Assembly (NCBI RefSeq): GCF_017876545.1
Contig: NZ_JAGIOD010000001.1
Location: 2,542,001 to 2,606,000, forward strand
DNA from: Brachybacterium sacelli
GTDB taxonomy: Bacteria > Actinomycetota > Actinomycetes > Actinomycetales > Dermabacteraceae
Reading direction: 5' to 3'
Length of the DNA stretch: 64,000 nt
The translations under genes and the position numbers were made by a program. A model generated the notes under the pieces. The model was given only the letters and a program-made list of their open reading frames with translations, was not told the origin of the DNA and did not search any database. The stretch's first letter is position 1. Each line of letters starts with the position of its first letter. Of this stretch, positions 8,288-17,114 are shown piece by piece.

Positions 8288-9547
8288 TCAGAAGCCGGTA
8301 TCGGTGGGGCGGGGATAGACGGTGCGGTACTTGCGCACGAAATTCACCCCGGAGACGACGGAGTACGCGCGCATCCACAGTCCCTCCGGACGGTACCGGA
8401 AGGGGTTGCGCAGCCCCGTGCGCGCCACGCGGCGGATGTGCTCGCGCAGGGCGGGATCGCGCAGATACCGCAGCACCAGGCGCACCGGCAGGATCGAGTA
8501 GAGGATCTCACGAGTGACCACCACCTGGTCGAGGTCCCGCTCCTCCAGGCGGTCGGCGACGACATGACGGGCCACGCTCTCCCCGGCCGCCGTCACGTAG
8601 TAGTTGTTGCGGCCGATCCGCGGGTTGATCTCGAAGAAGCACTCCCGGCCGGTGCGGGGGTCGACCTTCACGTCGAAGTTGGCGAAGCCGACGTAGTCCA
8701 CGGCGTCCAGGAACCGTTCCGCGGCCGCGGTGAGGCTCGGGAAATCACCGGTGACCATCGCGGCGGGCCGCCCCAGCGCATCGGGCGTGTGCTCGCCCAG
8801 CAGCACCTGTGCGGCGCACAGCAGGGTGACTTTCCCCCGCGAGGAGCGGTAGGCGGTGATCGAGCGTTCGGCGGTGTCGTCGCCCGGGATCAGCTCCTGG
8901 AACAAGAACCGGCCGGTGAAGCCGGCCCCGTGCAGGCGACGCACCAGGTCGAGGTGCTCCTCGGGGGTCTCCAGAAAGAACACCTTGCGCTTGCCGTCGA
9001 AATGCACGTGGTGGTACTCGGCGGTGTTCGCGGCCTTGCCGACCACCGGATAGGACCAGGGCAGCTCCCGCTCCCCGTTCCAGTCCGGCTCCTCGGCCCG
9101 GGAGAAGTCGACGGTCACGGTGGGCACCGTGCCGATTCCCAGCTCCTCGCAGAGCTGCGCGAAGTCCGCCTTGTCGGCGAGGCGGGCGAGGAGCGCACCG
9201 TCCACCTGAGCGAGCACGTAGTGCTCCTCGAGCTCGCCGCGGAAACGGTCGATGAACTCGATCAGGGAATCGGCATTGGTCAGCAGCAGTGCCGGCCGTC
9301 CCGCGGGACGCTGGGCCGCCAGCGTCAGCAGGGCGTCGCGCATCTCCTCGTCGGAGGCCTCCGCCCCGAGCACCAGCTGATCGCTGGTGACCGTGTGCTC
9401 GTTCATCGCCACCGGGACCCGCACCACCGTGGTGCACCGCATGCCGTACTGCTGGTGGAAGGCGATGGTGAGGTTCAGGGAGTTCAGCCCGGCACCGAGG
9501 ACGACGACGTCGAACCCCGGGTCGACCGGTGAGGAGGGCGAGCGCAT
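8288..9547 (-). CDS. ATP-grasp carboxylate-amine ligase, copy 2
   Basis: This 419-residue paralogue of the next gene has the same order of motifs. They are VVVLGAGLNSLNLTIAFHQQYG at the N-terminus, YPVVGKAANTAEYHHVHFDGKRKV and LFQELIPGDDTAERS in the ATP-binding region, and CFFEINPRIGRNNYYVTAAGESV as the metal site. The Asn-His start of the domain and the C-terminal basic helix (VRKYRTVYPRPTDTGF, compare HYPRPSADGF in the other copy) are shared. ATG 9547 is chosen because a TAGGAT box lies 7 nt upstream; longer reading-frame extensions upstream run into the trpS region and are not plausible. The gene is divergent from trpS. Confidence 0.82.
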   Translation of the reverse strand: MRSPSSPVDPGFDVVVLGAGLNSLNLTIAFHQQYGMRCTTVVRVPVAMNEHTVTSDQLVLGAEASDEEMRDALLTLAAQRPAGRPALLLTNADSLIEFIDRFRGELEEHYVLAQVDGALLARLADKADFAQLCEELGIGTVPTVTVDFSRAEEPDWNGERELPWSYPVVGKAANTAEYHHVHFDGKRKVFFLETPEEHLDLVRRLHGAGFTGRFLFQELIPGDDTAERSITAYRSSRGKVTLLCAAQVLLGEHTPDALGRPAAMVTGDFPSLTAAAERFLDAVDYVGFANFDVKVDPRTGRECFFEINPRIGRNNYYVTAAGESVARHVVADRLEERDLDQVVVTREILYSILPVRLVLRYLRDPALREHIRRVARTGLRNPFRYRPEGLWMRAYSVVSGVNFVRKYRTVYPRPTDTGF

Positions 9548-9554
9548 GGTCGAG

Positions 9555-9560
9555 ATCCTA
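9555..9560 (-). promoter_or_regulatory. -10 box TAGGAT for the ATP-grasp operon
   Basis: TAGGAT on the minus strand ends 7 nt before ATG 9547 and would give a leaderless mRNA. The divergent trpS box lies about 100 bp away. Confidence 0.5.
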
Positions 9561-9658
9561 GCGGCGCGACCCGGCGAGGCCGCAGAGGAAGCCCGCCCTC
9601 CGCGCTCCGGCGTGACCGGTCCGACGCCGCGGACGGCCGAGCGCTGACGCGCGGCCGC

Positions 9659-9664
9659 TAGCAT
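9659..9664 (+). promoter_or_regulatory. -10 box TAGCAT, leaderless trpS
   Basis: TAGCAT ends 6 nt before GTG 9671. There is no Shine-Dalgarno, so initiation is probably leaderless on a GTG. Confidence 0.5.
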
Positions 9665-9670
9665 GGACGG

Positions 9671-10747
9671 GTGAGCGAACCGATCATCTCCCGCAGCAGC
9701 TATGACACCGCCAGGACCCGCAGCGACGCGGTCTGGGCGAAGATCGCCTCCGACCCCTCGGGTCTGCGCATGCTCACCGGCGACCGTCCCACCGGCGCGC
9801 TGCACATCGGGCACTACTTCGGCTCGCTGCGCAACCGGGTCCACCTCCAGGACGCCGGCATCGAGACCTGGGTGCTGGTCGCCGACTACCAGGTCATCAC
9901 CGACCGTGAGGTGGTCGGGGACATCACGGGCTCCGTGCGCGAGCTGCTGACCGACTATCTCGCCGTGGGCCTCGACCCCGAGCGGTCCACCTTCTTCGCG
10001 CACTCCGCGGTGCCCGCGCTGAACCAGCTGATGCTGCCCTTCCTCTCGCTGGTCACCCAGCCCGAGCTGGAGCGCAACCCCACCGTGAAGGCGGAGCTCG
10101 CCGCGGCCGGGAAGTCCGCCATGGGCGGGCTGCTGCTGACCTATCCCGTCCACCAGGCCGCCGACATCCTGTTCTGCGGGGGCAATGTGGTGCCGGTGGG
10201 ACGGGACCAGCTGCCCCACCTCGAGCAGACGCGAGTCATCGCCCGGCGCTTCAACGAGCGCTACGGGGGCGGCGAGGAGGTCTTCGCCGAGCCCGACGCG
10301 CTGCTGTCCGACGCCCCGACGATCCTGGGCCTGGACGGCGAGAGCAAGATGAGCAAGTCCCGTGGCAACACCGTGATGCTGCGGATGGACGAGGCGGAGA
10401 CCGCCAAGAAGATCAAGAAGGCCAAGACGGACTCCGAGCGCGTGATCACCTACGACCCGGAGGGTCGTCCGGAGGTCGCGAACCTGCTGACCATCGCCGC
10501 CCAGTGCCGGGGCCGCTCACCCGAGGAGATCGCCGAGGAGATCGGCGACAAGGGTTCGGGCACCTTGAAGGTGATGACGGCCGAGGTGCTCAACGAGCAT
10601 CTGGCACCGATCCGCGCGCGTCGCCGCGAGCTCGAGCAGGACCCCGGGTACCTGTTCTCCGTGCTGCGGGCGGGCAACGAGCGGGCCAACGAGGTCGCCG
10701 ATGCCACGCTCGCACGGGTGCGCGAGGTGATGGGGATGGTCTACTGA
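9671..10747 (+). CDS. trpS: Tryptophan-tRNA ligase
   Basis: This class I aminoacyl-tRNA synthetase charges tRNA-Trp. The HIGH signature is in GALHIGHYFG (about residue 45) and the KMSKS loop in ESKMSKSRGN (about residue 226). The 358-residue length fits bacterial TrpRS with a few extra N-terminal residues. GTG 9671 was chosen from the leaderless promoter pattern. It is monocistronic and convergent with the DUF5129 gene. Confidence 0.97.
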   Translation: MSEPIISRSSYDTARTRSDAVWAKIASDPSGLRMLTGDRPTGALHIGHYFGSLRNRVHLQDAGIETWVLVADYQVITDREVVGDITGSVRELLTDYLAVGLDPERSTFFAHSAVPALNQLMLPFLSLVTQPELERNPTVKAELAAAGKSAMGGLLLTYPVHQAADILFCGGNVVPVGRDQLPHLEQTRVIARRFNERYGGGEEVFAEPDALLSDAPTILGLDGESKMSKSRGNTVMLRMDEAETAKKIKKAKTDSERVITYDPEGRPEVANLLTIAAQCRGRSPEEIAEEIGDKGSGTLKVMTAEVLNEHLAPIRARRRELEQDPGYLFSVLRAGNERANEVADATLARVREVMGMVY

Positions 10748-10794
10748 CCCGCTGACGCGTGCCGACCGTGCGGCGGGGCGGGCAGGGACAGGCC

Positions 10795-12378
10795 TCAGAA
10801 CCGGCTCGAGCTGCCGGCCCCCGAGAAGCCGCCGGCGGCGGCCGAGTAGCCCGCGGTGCTGCCGCCGCCGCTCGCGGCCGACGGATTGCGGTGCGTCTCC
10901 AGCGCCGTCGCGGACTGCGTGGACCAGTTCGAATACCACAGCAGCGGGCTGAGGGTCCAGAAGACGTCCGCGGAATCGCTCGCCTCGTGCTCGAGCGCAT
11001 GGCGCCGCCCGCGCACCGAGCGGTAGCCGCGCTCCTCGACGTCCGCCGCGGCCCCCTCCAGCAGCTCCCGCTCCTCGTCGTCGGACGCCATCCGGGAGAT
11101 GCGCCCGCTGCGCAGGCGGGTGACGGCCGCCGAGAGCTCCCGGGTCAGGGTGTCGAGGCGCTCCAGGGCGGAGTCGGGGTCGATCCGGTCCGCCTCCAGC
11201 TGGCCGGTCAGCGAGTCCAGTTCGACGGCGATGTCCCCGCCGAGCTCGCGCACCTCGGAGGCGGCAGCGGCCTCCTGCTCGGAGACGCCCCCTTCGTCCT
11301 CCGTGACCTCTTCCCCGGCCAGTTCGCCGGCTAGCGCGCCATCGAGGGCGCTGAGGGAGTCCCGCAGCGGGCGCAGCTCGCGCTCCCAGGCCGTGCGCCA
11401 GCCACCGCTGCGCCGCAGCAGGTCGCTGGTGGCGATGATGTCGTCGTCGGCCTCATCGAGATGGCGGACCGTCCCCTCGAAGCTGCGGGCCAGCTTCCGC
11501 TCCGTCCCTGCCAGTCCCCAGGCCCATCCGCGCTGCTGAGGTGCGGGGAGGTGGTCGTGCATCTCCTCGACCTTCTCCAGGCGCTGCTGGAAGTCCTGGT
11601 GGGCCACCAGCACCGCGTGGGCATAGGGAGAGGTCGTCGGCAGCGACCGGGCGGCGGCATCGGTCTGCACGCGCCGCTGCTGGACGTCCTCGTAGCGGGC
11701 CAGCGCGGAGTCGGCCCGGCGCCGGGCCGTGCGCCGACCGGCCAGGGCGCCGCCGCCGAGGACCAGGACGACCCCGACCACCACGGCGGCGACCGTCATC
11801 ACGGCGGGATGCCGCCACCACGGCCGATCCAGCAGACCGGCGTACTTCTGGGTCCCCGCCTCGAGGGCGTCGGCCCATCTCCCGTCGGCCGCGTCGTCGC
11901 GCATGGCATCCTGGACGGCTTCGAACCCACCCTCGTCGAGGGCCACTTCCTCGCCGCCGTAGGTGCCCAGGAACCGATGCGTCGGATCCAGGGCGAGGAG
12001 CACGGTCCCCTCCGCCCAGTGCTCGCCGTCCTCGGAGAGCAGCTCGGGGGCGGTGTCACGGGCATGGGCCAGCACCGCATCGTTCAGCGCGGTGTCCTGG
12101 GCGGGATCCGAGTCGTACTCGGTGACGTCGAGCACCACGACCGCGAGCTGCACGTCCTCACGGAAGTCGATCTCCTTCAGGCGTGCCTGGAGCAGTTCGG
12201 GGTCGACCTCGCCGGTGGTGTCGGTGACGGTCACCGAGCTCGGCGGGACGGCGTGCGCCGGCTGCGGCGGCATCACCTGCAGCGCGAGCACCAGGGCCAG
12301 GATCAGCGCGAGCAGCGCGCCCGATCGCTGGAGGAGCCGATCGAGCGGCGGGGTGCGGGTCACGAGGGAGGACGCCAT
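10795..12378 (-). CDS. Membrane-anchored TPM/DUF5129-type protein
   Basis: This 527-residue envelope protein of unknown function resembles the DUF5129 family found in actinobacteria. An N-terminal hydrophobic segment (about residues 17-35, ALLALILALVLALQVM) ending in AHA looks like a signal peptide or anchor. A TPM-like domain (about 45-180) carries LQLAVVVLDVTEYD and RFLGTYGGEEVAL. A second membrane helix follows (about 190-215, VMTVAAVVVGVVLVLGGGALA). The long cytoplasmic part contains coiled-coil stretches and a Gly/Ser/Ala-rich C-terminus ending GAGSSSRF. ATG 12378 is set by a TAGTCT box 7 nt upstream. The upstream reading-frame extension is not needed. Confidence 0.75.
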   Translation of the reverse strand: MASSLVTRTPPLDRLLQRSGALLALILALVLALQVMPPQPAHAVPPSSVTVTDTTGEVDPELLQARLKEIDFREDVQLAVVVLDVTEYDSDPAQDTALNDAVLAHARDTAPELLSEDGEHWAEGTVLLALDPTHRFLGTYGGEEVALDEGGFEAVQDAMRDDAADGRWADALEAGTQKYAGLLDRPWWRHPAVMTVAAVVVGVVLVLGGGALAGRRTARRRADSALARYEDVQQRRVQTDAAARSLPTTSPYAHAVLVAHQDFQQRLEKVEEMHDHLPAPQQRGWAWGLAGTERKLARSFEGTVRHLDEADDDIIATSDLLRRSGGWRTAWERELRPLRDSLSALDGALAGELAGEEVTEDEGGVSEQEAAAASEVRELGGDIAVELDSLTGQLEADRIDPDSALERLDTLTRELSAAVTRLRSGRISRMASDDEERELLEGAAADVEERGYRSVRGRRHALEHEASDSADVFWTLSPLLWYSNWSTQSATALETHRNPSAASGGGSTAGYSAAAGGFSGAGSSSRF

Positions 12379-12385
12379 ACCCCCG

Positions 12386-12391
12386 AGACTA
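12386..12391 (-). promoter_or_regulatory. -10 box TAGTCT, leaderless start of the DUF5129 gene
   Basis: TAGTCT on the minus strand lies 7 nt from ATG 12378. Confidence 0.45.
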
Positions 12392-12498
12392 GGGTGGAGG
12401 TGGCCCGGAGCCCTTCGACCTCCGTCGAGAGTTGGGTGGCGTGTCGGCGGGTGTCCGGGGGGAGAACCCCGATTGGACGACCCTCGGACCGGGCCGGT

Positions 12499-12504
12499 TA
12501 TGAT
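12499..12504 (+). promoter_or_regulatory. -10 box TATGAT of the cysK-cysE operon
   Basis: TATGAT is a strong -10 match about 58 nt before cysK. A TTGGAC lies upstream but at a long spacing (20 nt), so the -35 is uncertain. Unlike many neighbours this gene has a real 5' leader with a GAGGAGGAAG ribosome site. Confidence 0.4.
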
Positions 12505-12562
12505 CATCCCAAGCGCACCTTTTGGGTCACGCCGATCGTGATCCGCCCTTCGAGGAGGAAGC

Positions 12563-13492
12563 ATGCCTGTGTACGAGAACGTCTCCGAGCTGGTCGGCGG
12601 CACCCCGCTGGTCCGACTCAACCGGCTGGGCGACGAGGTCAAGGCCACGGTGCTGGCCAAGCTCGAGTTCTACAACCCCGCCAACTCCGTCAAGGACCGC
12701 ATCGGCGCGGCGATGATCGACGCCGCCGAGGAGTCCGGGCAGCTGCAGCCGGGCGGCACCATCGTCGAGGCCACCAGCGGCAACACCGGGATCGCCCTGG
12801 CCATGATCGGCAGTTCCCGTGGGTACAAGGTCGTCCTCGCGATGCCCTCCTCGATGTCGAAGGAGCGCCGCATGCTGCTGCGCGCCTTCGGTGCCGAACT
12901 GGTCCTCACCGAGCCCGCCCAGGGCATGAAGGGTGCGGTCGAGAAGGCCGAGGAGATCGCCGCCGAGACCGGAGCGGTCCAGGTCAAGCAGTTCGACAAC
13001 CCGGCCAATGTGGACGTGCACCGCCGCACCACCGCCGAGGAGATCTGGAACGACACCGAAGGCGCGGTAGACGTCGTGGTCGCCGGCATCGGCACCGGCG
13101 GCACCATTTCCGGCGTCGGCCAGGTGCTCAAGGAGCGCAAGGGCGAGGTGAAGATCATCGCGGTCGAGCCCGAGGAGTCCGCGATCCTGACCGGCGGGGC
13201 TCCGGGCCCGCACAAGATCCAGGGCCTGGGCGCGAACTTCGTGCCCTCCATCCTGGACCGCGAGATCTATGACGAGGTCGTCGACATCGACGCCGAGACC
13301 TCGATGGAGCGGGCCCGCTCCGTGGCCCGCAGCGAGGGCCTGCTGGTGGGGATCTCCTCCGGCGCCGCGATCGAGGCCGCCGCCCGGGTCGGCGCCCGGG
13401 AGGAGTTCGCCGGCAAGACCATCGTGGTGGTGCTGCCGGACTTCGGCGAGCGTTACCTCTCCACCCCGCTGTTCGCCGAGTACGCGGACTGA
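12563..13492 (+). CDS. cysK: Cysteine synthase A (O-acetylserine sulfhydrylase)
   Basis: This PLP enzyme converts O-acetylserine and sulfide to cysteine. The PLP lysine is Lys44 in NSVKDR. The substrate loop is EATSGNTG (about residues 69-76), the phosphate loop is GTGGT, and the PLP-ring serine lies in GISSGAA. The 309-residue length is standard. Strong ribosome site GAGGAGGAAG before the ATG. The gene is followed after 8 nt by cysE, so enzyme and substrate supplier are co-transcribed, and the two proteins usually form the cysteine synthase complex. Confidence 0.97.
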   Translation: MPVYENVSELVGGTPLVRLNRLGDEVKATVLAKLEFYNPANSVKDRIGAAMIDAAEESGQLQPGGTIVEATSGNTGIALAMIGSSRGYKVVLAMPSSMSKERRMLLRAFGAELVLTEPAQGMKGAVEKAEEIAAETGAVQVKQFDNPANVDVHRRTTAEEIWNDTEGAVDVVVAGIGTGGTISGVGQVLKERKGEVKIIAVEPEESAILTGGAPGPHKIQGLGANFVPSILDREIYDEVVDIDAETSMERARSVARSEGLLVGISSGAAIEAAARVGAREEFAGKTIVVVLPDFGERYLSTPLFAEYAD

Positions 13493-13500
13493 ACGCGGCG

Positions 13501-14097
13501 ATGAGCGGGCTGATCGGCGCGCTCGCCGATCGTGTGCTGGGCACCGTCGCGACGCTCCGGGAGGACGTCGCGGCGGCCCACAGACGCGACCCGGCAGCCA
13601 CCGATGACCTCGCGCTGCTGCTGACCTCGCCGGGGATGCACGCGATCTGGACCTACCGCCTCGCCCACCGGCTCTGGGCGCGTGGAGCGACCCGCCCTGC
13701 GCTGGTCATCGCGCAGGGGGCACGGTCGATCACCGGGGTCGAGATCCACCCCGGCGCCACCATCGGACGCCGCTTCTTCATCGATCACGGCATGGGCGTG
13801 GTGATCGGCGAGACCGCCGAGATCGGTGACGACGTGATGCTGTACCACGGCGTGACCCTCGGGGGCCGTTCCATGGAGCGCACCAAACGCCACCCCACGG
13901 TCGAGGACGGGGCGACGATCGGTGCCGGCGCGCGCGTGATCGGACCCGTCGTGATCGGCCAGGGCGCCCAGATCGGTGCCAATGCCGTGGTCGTCAAGGA
14001 CGTCCCGGCGCTCGCCACCGCGGTCGGGATCCCGGCGACGGTGCGTATCGAGGCCGCCCATCCCGAGGAGCAGATGGATCCTGCGATCTGGATCTGA
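13501..14097 (+). CDS. cysE: Serine O-acetyltransferase
   Basis: CysE makes O-acetylserine from serine and acetyl-CoA, the committed step of cysteine synthesis. An N-terminal helical part ([18 protein letters not shown]) precedes the left-handed beta helix of hexapeptide repeats. The active-site block is [31 protein letters not shown] (about residues 92-122), and it has the C-terminal IW tail (MDPAIWI) used to dock into CysK. It is a short-form enzyme of 198 residues. It lies 8 nt after cysK and converges on the sirtuin gene with a 5-nt gap. Confidence 0.96.
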   Translation: MSGLIGALADRVLGTVATLREDVAAAHRRDPAATDDLALLLTSPGMHAIWTYRLAHRLWARGATRPALVIAQGARSITGVEIHPGATIGRRFFIDHGMGVVIGETAEIGDDVMLYHGVTLGGRSMERTKRHPTVEDGATIGAGARVIGPVVIGQGAQIGANAVVVKDVPALATAVGIPATVRIEAAHPEEQMDPAIWI

Positions 14098-14102
14098 GTC
14101 CC

Positions 14103-14885
14103 TCAGAAGGGGTCGAGGAAGGAGGTCCCGCCGACGTGGTGCAGGCTGCGCTCCCAGTCGGGCAGCACCTCGTGGGCGTCCTCGGCGATCACGTGGTCGA
14201 AGGCCGCGCGCAGGGAGGGATCGAGCGGCGGCGCGACGTCCACCAGCACGGTCGTCGCCCCGTGGGCCTTGGCCAGGGGCGCCAGCTGCGCCGCCGGGAA
14301 GACCGTCCCGCTGGTGCCGACGGCGACGAACAGGTCCGCCCGCTGCGCCAGGCGCATCCCCAGCTCGAGGGCGTCCGGGGGCAGCATCTCGTCGAACAGC
14401 ACCACGTCCGGCCGGGTGGGCGCGCCGCACCTGGGGCAGGCAGCGGGCACCCCGTGATCCTCCGGGCGGGGCCCGGTGCCCGGCACCAGATGATCCCGCC
14501 AGCGGCAGTCCGGGTCGAGGCACACCGCGTGCAGGGCACTGCCGTGCAGCTCGGCGACGACCTCGCTGCCGGCCGCCTGGTGCAGACCATCGATGTTCTG
14601 CGTGATCACCGGCGCGCCCAGGCGGGCGATCGCCCGGTGCCCCGGGGTGGGGCCGTGCTCCGCGGCGATCTGCGCCATCCGGCCCCAGACACTCCACAGC
14701 TGCGGCAGCGACCCCGGCAGCAGCTCGGCGTGCATCGCCTCTTCCGTCTCGGGTTCCAGGGCCCACAGCCCGTCGGGCCCGCGGAAGGTCCCCAGCCCGG
14801 TGCGGGCGCTGATCCCCGAGCCGGTGAGGAAGACGATCTCCTGGTGCTCCGGGCCGGGGGAGAAGCGGCCCGTCGGCCTCACCAC
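14103..14885 (-). CDS. Sir2-family NAD-dependent protein deacylase
   Basis: Sirtuins remove acyl groups from lysines, often regulating acetyl-CoA synthetase. NAD-binding motifs are visible: LTGSGIS with TFRGPDGLW (the usual GAGIS reads GSGIS here), TQNIDGLH with the ELHGS catalytic histidine, and VGTSGTVFPAAQL. Four cysteines (CLDPDC and CPRC, about residues 123-152) make the zinc site. The length of 260 residues is normal. The gene starts at GTG 14885, overlapping the end of the aldo/keto reductase gene by 7 nt, so the two are coupled. acs, a classical sirtuin target, lies 42 kb away in the window. Confidence 0.88.
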   Translation of the reverse strand: MVRPTGRFSPGPEHQEIVFLTGSGISARTGLGTFRGPDGLWALEPETEEAMHAELLPGSLPQLWSVWGRMAQIAAEHGPTPGHRAIARLGAPVITQNIDGLHQAAGSEVVAELHGSALHAVCLDPDCRWRDHLVPGTGPRPEDHGVPAACPRCGAPTRPDVVLFDEMLPPDALELGMRLAQRADLFVAVGTSGTVFPAAQLAPLAKAHGATTVLVDVAPPLDPSLRAAFDHVIAEDAHEVLPDWERSLHHVGGTSFLDPF

Positions 14886-15733
14886 TCCTCGTGCTCGCGC
14901 GAGTCCCAGGCCGCGTCCTCGCCGAGGTCGAGCGTGGCCAGCAGTTCACGGTCGGCATCGTCGAGACGCACGTGGTCCAGGGTCGCATTGTCCCGCTGAC
15001 GCTGCGGGTCCGAGGACTTCGGGATCACCACGATGCCCTGGTCCACCGCCCAGCGCAGCGAGATCTGGGAGGCGCTCGCGCCGTGCTTCTCGGCGACCCG
15101 ACGCAGCGCGAACTGCGCATCCAGGCCCTCCCGGCCTCCGAGCGGGCCCCAGGCCTCGGTGAGGATCCCGTGCTCGCGGTGGAAGTCCACCGCCTCGGGA
15201 CGCTGCAGCGCGGGGGAGAGCTGGACCTGATTCACCTCGGGCCACATGCCGGTGGCGTCGAACAGCTCCTGGAGCTGCTCGGGACGGAAGTTCGAGACCC
15301 CGATGTGCAGGGCCCTTCCCTCCTCCTTGAGGTCGATCAGCGTCCGCCAGGTCTCCAGGGCCAGTCCGCGCGAGGGATTGGGCCAGTGGATCAGCACCAG
15401 GGCGGCGCGCTCGAGCCCGAGGCGGCGCAGGGACTCGAGGTACCCGGTGCGGGCGGCCTCGCGACCCTGGTCCCCGCCGGCGATCTTGGTGGTCACGAGC
15501 ACCTCGTCGGGATCGACGCCGCTGACGCGCACGGCCTCGCCGACGGACGCCTCGTTGCCGTACTGCGCGGCGGTGTCGAGCAGGCGGTAGCCCGCCCCCA
15601 GCGCCGCAGCGATCCCGTCGACCGCGCCGCGGCCCTTCATGCTGCTGGTGCCGAAGCCGATCAGCGGGAACGAGGAGCCGTCGGCCAGAGACGTGGTGGG
15701 GATGGACAGAGCGGGAACGGACTGCGGGCTCAT
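14879..15733 (-). CDS. Aldo/keto reductase
   Basis: This is a NADPH-dependent aldo/keto reductase of the 2,5-diketo-gluconate reductase type (284 residues, TIM barrel). The tetrad is visible: Asp in LLDTAAQYGNE (with Tyr), Lys in VLVTTKIAGG, and His in LVLIHWPNP. The cofactor segment is VVIPKSSDPQRQRDN. ATG 15733 is preceded by AGGAGG at good spacing; the longer frame upstream is the shadow of the arginine deiminase gene. The real substrate is unknown. It is the first gene of a two-gene operon with the sirtuin. Confidence 0.88.
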   Translation of the reverse strand: MSPQSVPALSIPTTSLADGSSFPLIGFGTSSMKGRGAVDGIAAALGAGYRLLDTAAQYGNEASVGEAVRVSGVDPDEVLVTTKIAGGDQGREAARTGYLESLRRLGLERAALVLIHWPNPSRGLALETWRTLIDLKEEGRALHIGVSNFRPEQLQELFDATGMWPEVNQVQLSPALQRPEAVDFHREHGILTEAWGPLGGREGLDAQFALRRVAEKHGASASQISLRWAVDQGIVVIPKSSDPQRQRDNATLDHVRLDDADRELLATLDLGEDAAWDSREHEEW

Positions 15734-15814
15734 GGAGGCCTCCTGCGAAGGTCGGGAGCGGACACCACCAGCGTAGCGATCAGAGCCGGGGGAGGAGCAG
15801 GTGGTGGTCTCTGT

Positions 15815-15820
15815 TAGCGT
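15815..15820 (+). promoter_or_regulatory. -10 box TAGCGT upstream of arcA
   Basis: TAGCGT would place the start near 15827, leaving a leader of about 30 nt that contains the ribosome site GAGGAGGAG. Confidence 0.35.
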
Positions 15821-15857
15821 GCGGACCCCCCAGACGTCTCGAGGAGGAGAGTCTTCT

Positions 15858-17090
15858 ATGTCCGCTGCGCCCACCGCGCCCTCCGGAGTGCACGACGAGA
15901 TCTCTGATCTGCGCCGGGTGATCGTCCATCGGCCCGGCCCGGAGCTCGAACGCCTCACCCCGGACTCGCGGGAGGAGTTCCTCTTCGACGAGGTGCTCTG
16001 GCGCGGGCGTGCCGAGGCCCAGCACCAGGAGTTCTCCGACCTGCTGCGGGCCGAGGGCGTCGAGGTGCTCGAGCTGACGGAGCTGCTCACCGATCTCCTG
16101 GAGATCCCGCACGTGCGCGGCGAGCTGCTGGAGCGGGCGCTGGATCCTGCGGTGCTCGGCGACATCGCCGTGCAGGACCTCACCGAGGCGCTCGGCGAGA
16201 TGCCCTCGACGCGGCTGGCGGAGGTGATGATCGCGGGGATCACGGTCGCGGAGGTGCGCGGGCTGGGGGTCAGTCCCCGCTCGATCGCGCTGCAGCGGGT
16301 GGCCGAGGAGCACCTCGTGCTGGATCCGCTGCCCAACCACCTGTTCACCCGCGACCCCTCGGCCTGGATCGGCGACATGGTCTCGGTCAGCCCCATGCGT
16401 CACGGCGCCCGGCGCCGCGAGAGCCTGCATCTGGAGGCGATCTACCGCCACCACCCCTCCTTCGCCGGGCCCGCCGCCCCACGACGCCTGCTGGGCCGGG
16501 ACGGAGCCGGGGCCGCCACCGTCGAGGGTGGAGACGTGATGGTGCTGTCGCCGCAGGTGGTGGCCGTGGGACTCTCGGAACGGACCAGCGCCGTGGGAGT
16601 CGAGCGGCTCGCCGCCGACCTGCTCGAGCACGGCCCCGTCGAGCGGGTGATAGCGATCGCCCTGCCGCACCGGCGTTCGATGATGCACCTGGACACCGTC
16701 ACCAGCGTCGTCGACCAGGAGTCGATGCTGCGCTACGGCCCGCTGGGGTCGCTCGAGACCTTCGAGATCCGGCGCCCCGCCGGCCGGCTCGTCTCGCGCG
16801 CCCGGGCGGCCGACGAGATGGACGCCGTGCTCGCGCGGGGGCTCGGAGTCGACCGCCTGAGGGTGCTCAGCCCTCCGCTGGACCCGTACACCGCAGCCCG
16901 CGAGCAGTGGGACGACGGCTGCAACGTGCTGGCGATCTCCCCGGGTCGCGTGGTGGCCTACGAGCGGGCGGCGGCGACCAACGAGTACCTGCGCTCGCAG
17001 GGCGTGGAGGTGCTGGAGTTCGCCGGGGACGAGCTCGGCCGGGGCCGCGGCGGACCGCGCTGCATGAGCTGTCCCGTCGCCCGCGGCTGA
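15858..17090 (+). CDS. arcA: Arginine deiminase
   Basis: Hydrolyses arginine to citrulline and ammonia. Family blocks are present along the protein: [18 protein letters not shown] at the N-terminus, [13 protein letters not shown] (about residues 159-171), [21 protein letters not shown], and the catalytic cysteine near the C-terminus in [10 protein letters not shown]. At 410 residues it is full length. ATG 15858 has GGAGGAGAG upstream, so the longer frame is not needed. No ornithine carbamoyltransferase, carbamate kinase or antiporter gene is next to it, so it is not part of an arc operon here; citrulline must be used elsewhere or by distant genes. Confidence 0.95.
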   Translation: MSAAPTAPSGVHDEISDLRRVIVHRPGPELERLTPDSREEFLFDEVLWRGRAEAQHQEFSDLLRAEGVEVLELTELLTDLLEIPHVRGELLERALDPAVLGDIAVQDLTEALGEMPSTRLAEVMIAGITVAEVRGLGVSPRSIALQRVAEEHLVLDPLPNHLFTRDPSAWIGDMVSVSPMRHGARRRESLHLEAIYRHHPSFAGPAAPRRLLGRDGAGAATVEGGDVMVLSPQVVAVGLSERTSAVGVERLAADLLEHGPVERVIAIALPHRRSMMHLDTVTSVVDQESMLRYGPLGSLETFEIRRPAGRLVSRARAADEMDAVLARGLGVDRLRVLSPPLDPYTAAREQWDDGCNVLAISPGRVVAYERAAATNEYLRSQGVEVLEFAGDELGRGRGGPRCMSCPVARG

Positions 17091-17114
17091 AGGCTGGCCC
17101 GGGACCCGAGCCGT

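Noticed and set aside
6419..9532. A very long open frame on the plus strand across the PEBP and ATP-grasp genes
   Set aside because: It is a GC-rich shadow of real genes on the other strand; its translation is low-complexity Gly/Arg/His-rich and has no family motif.
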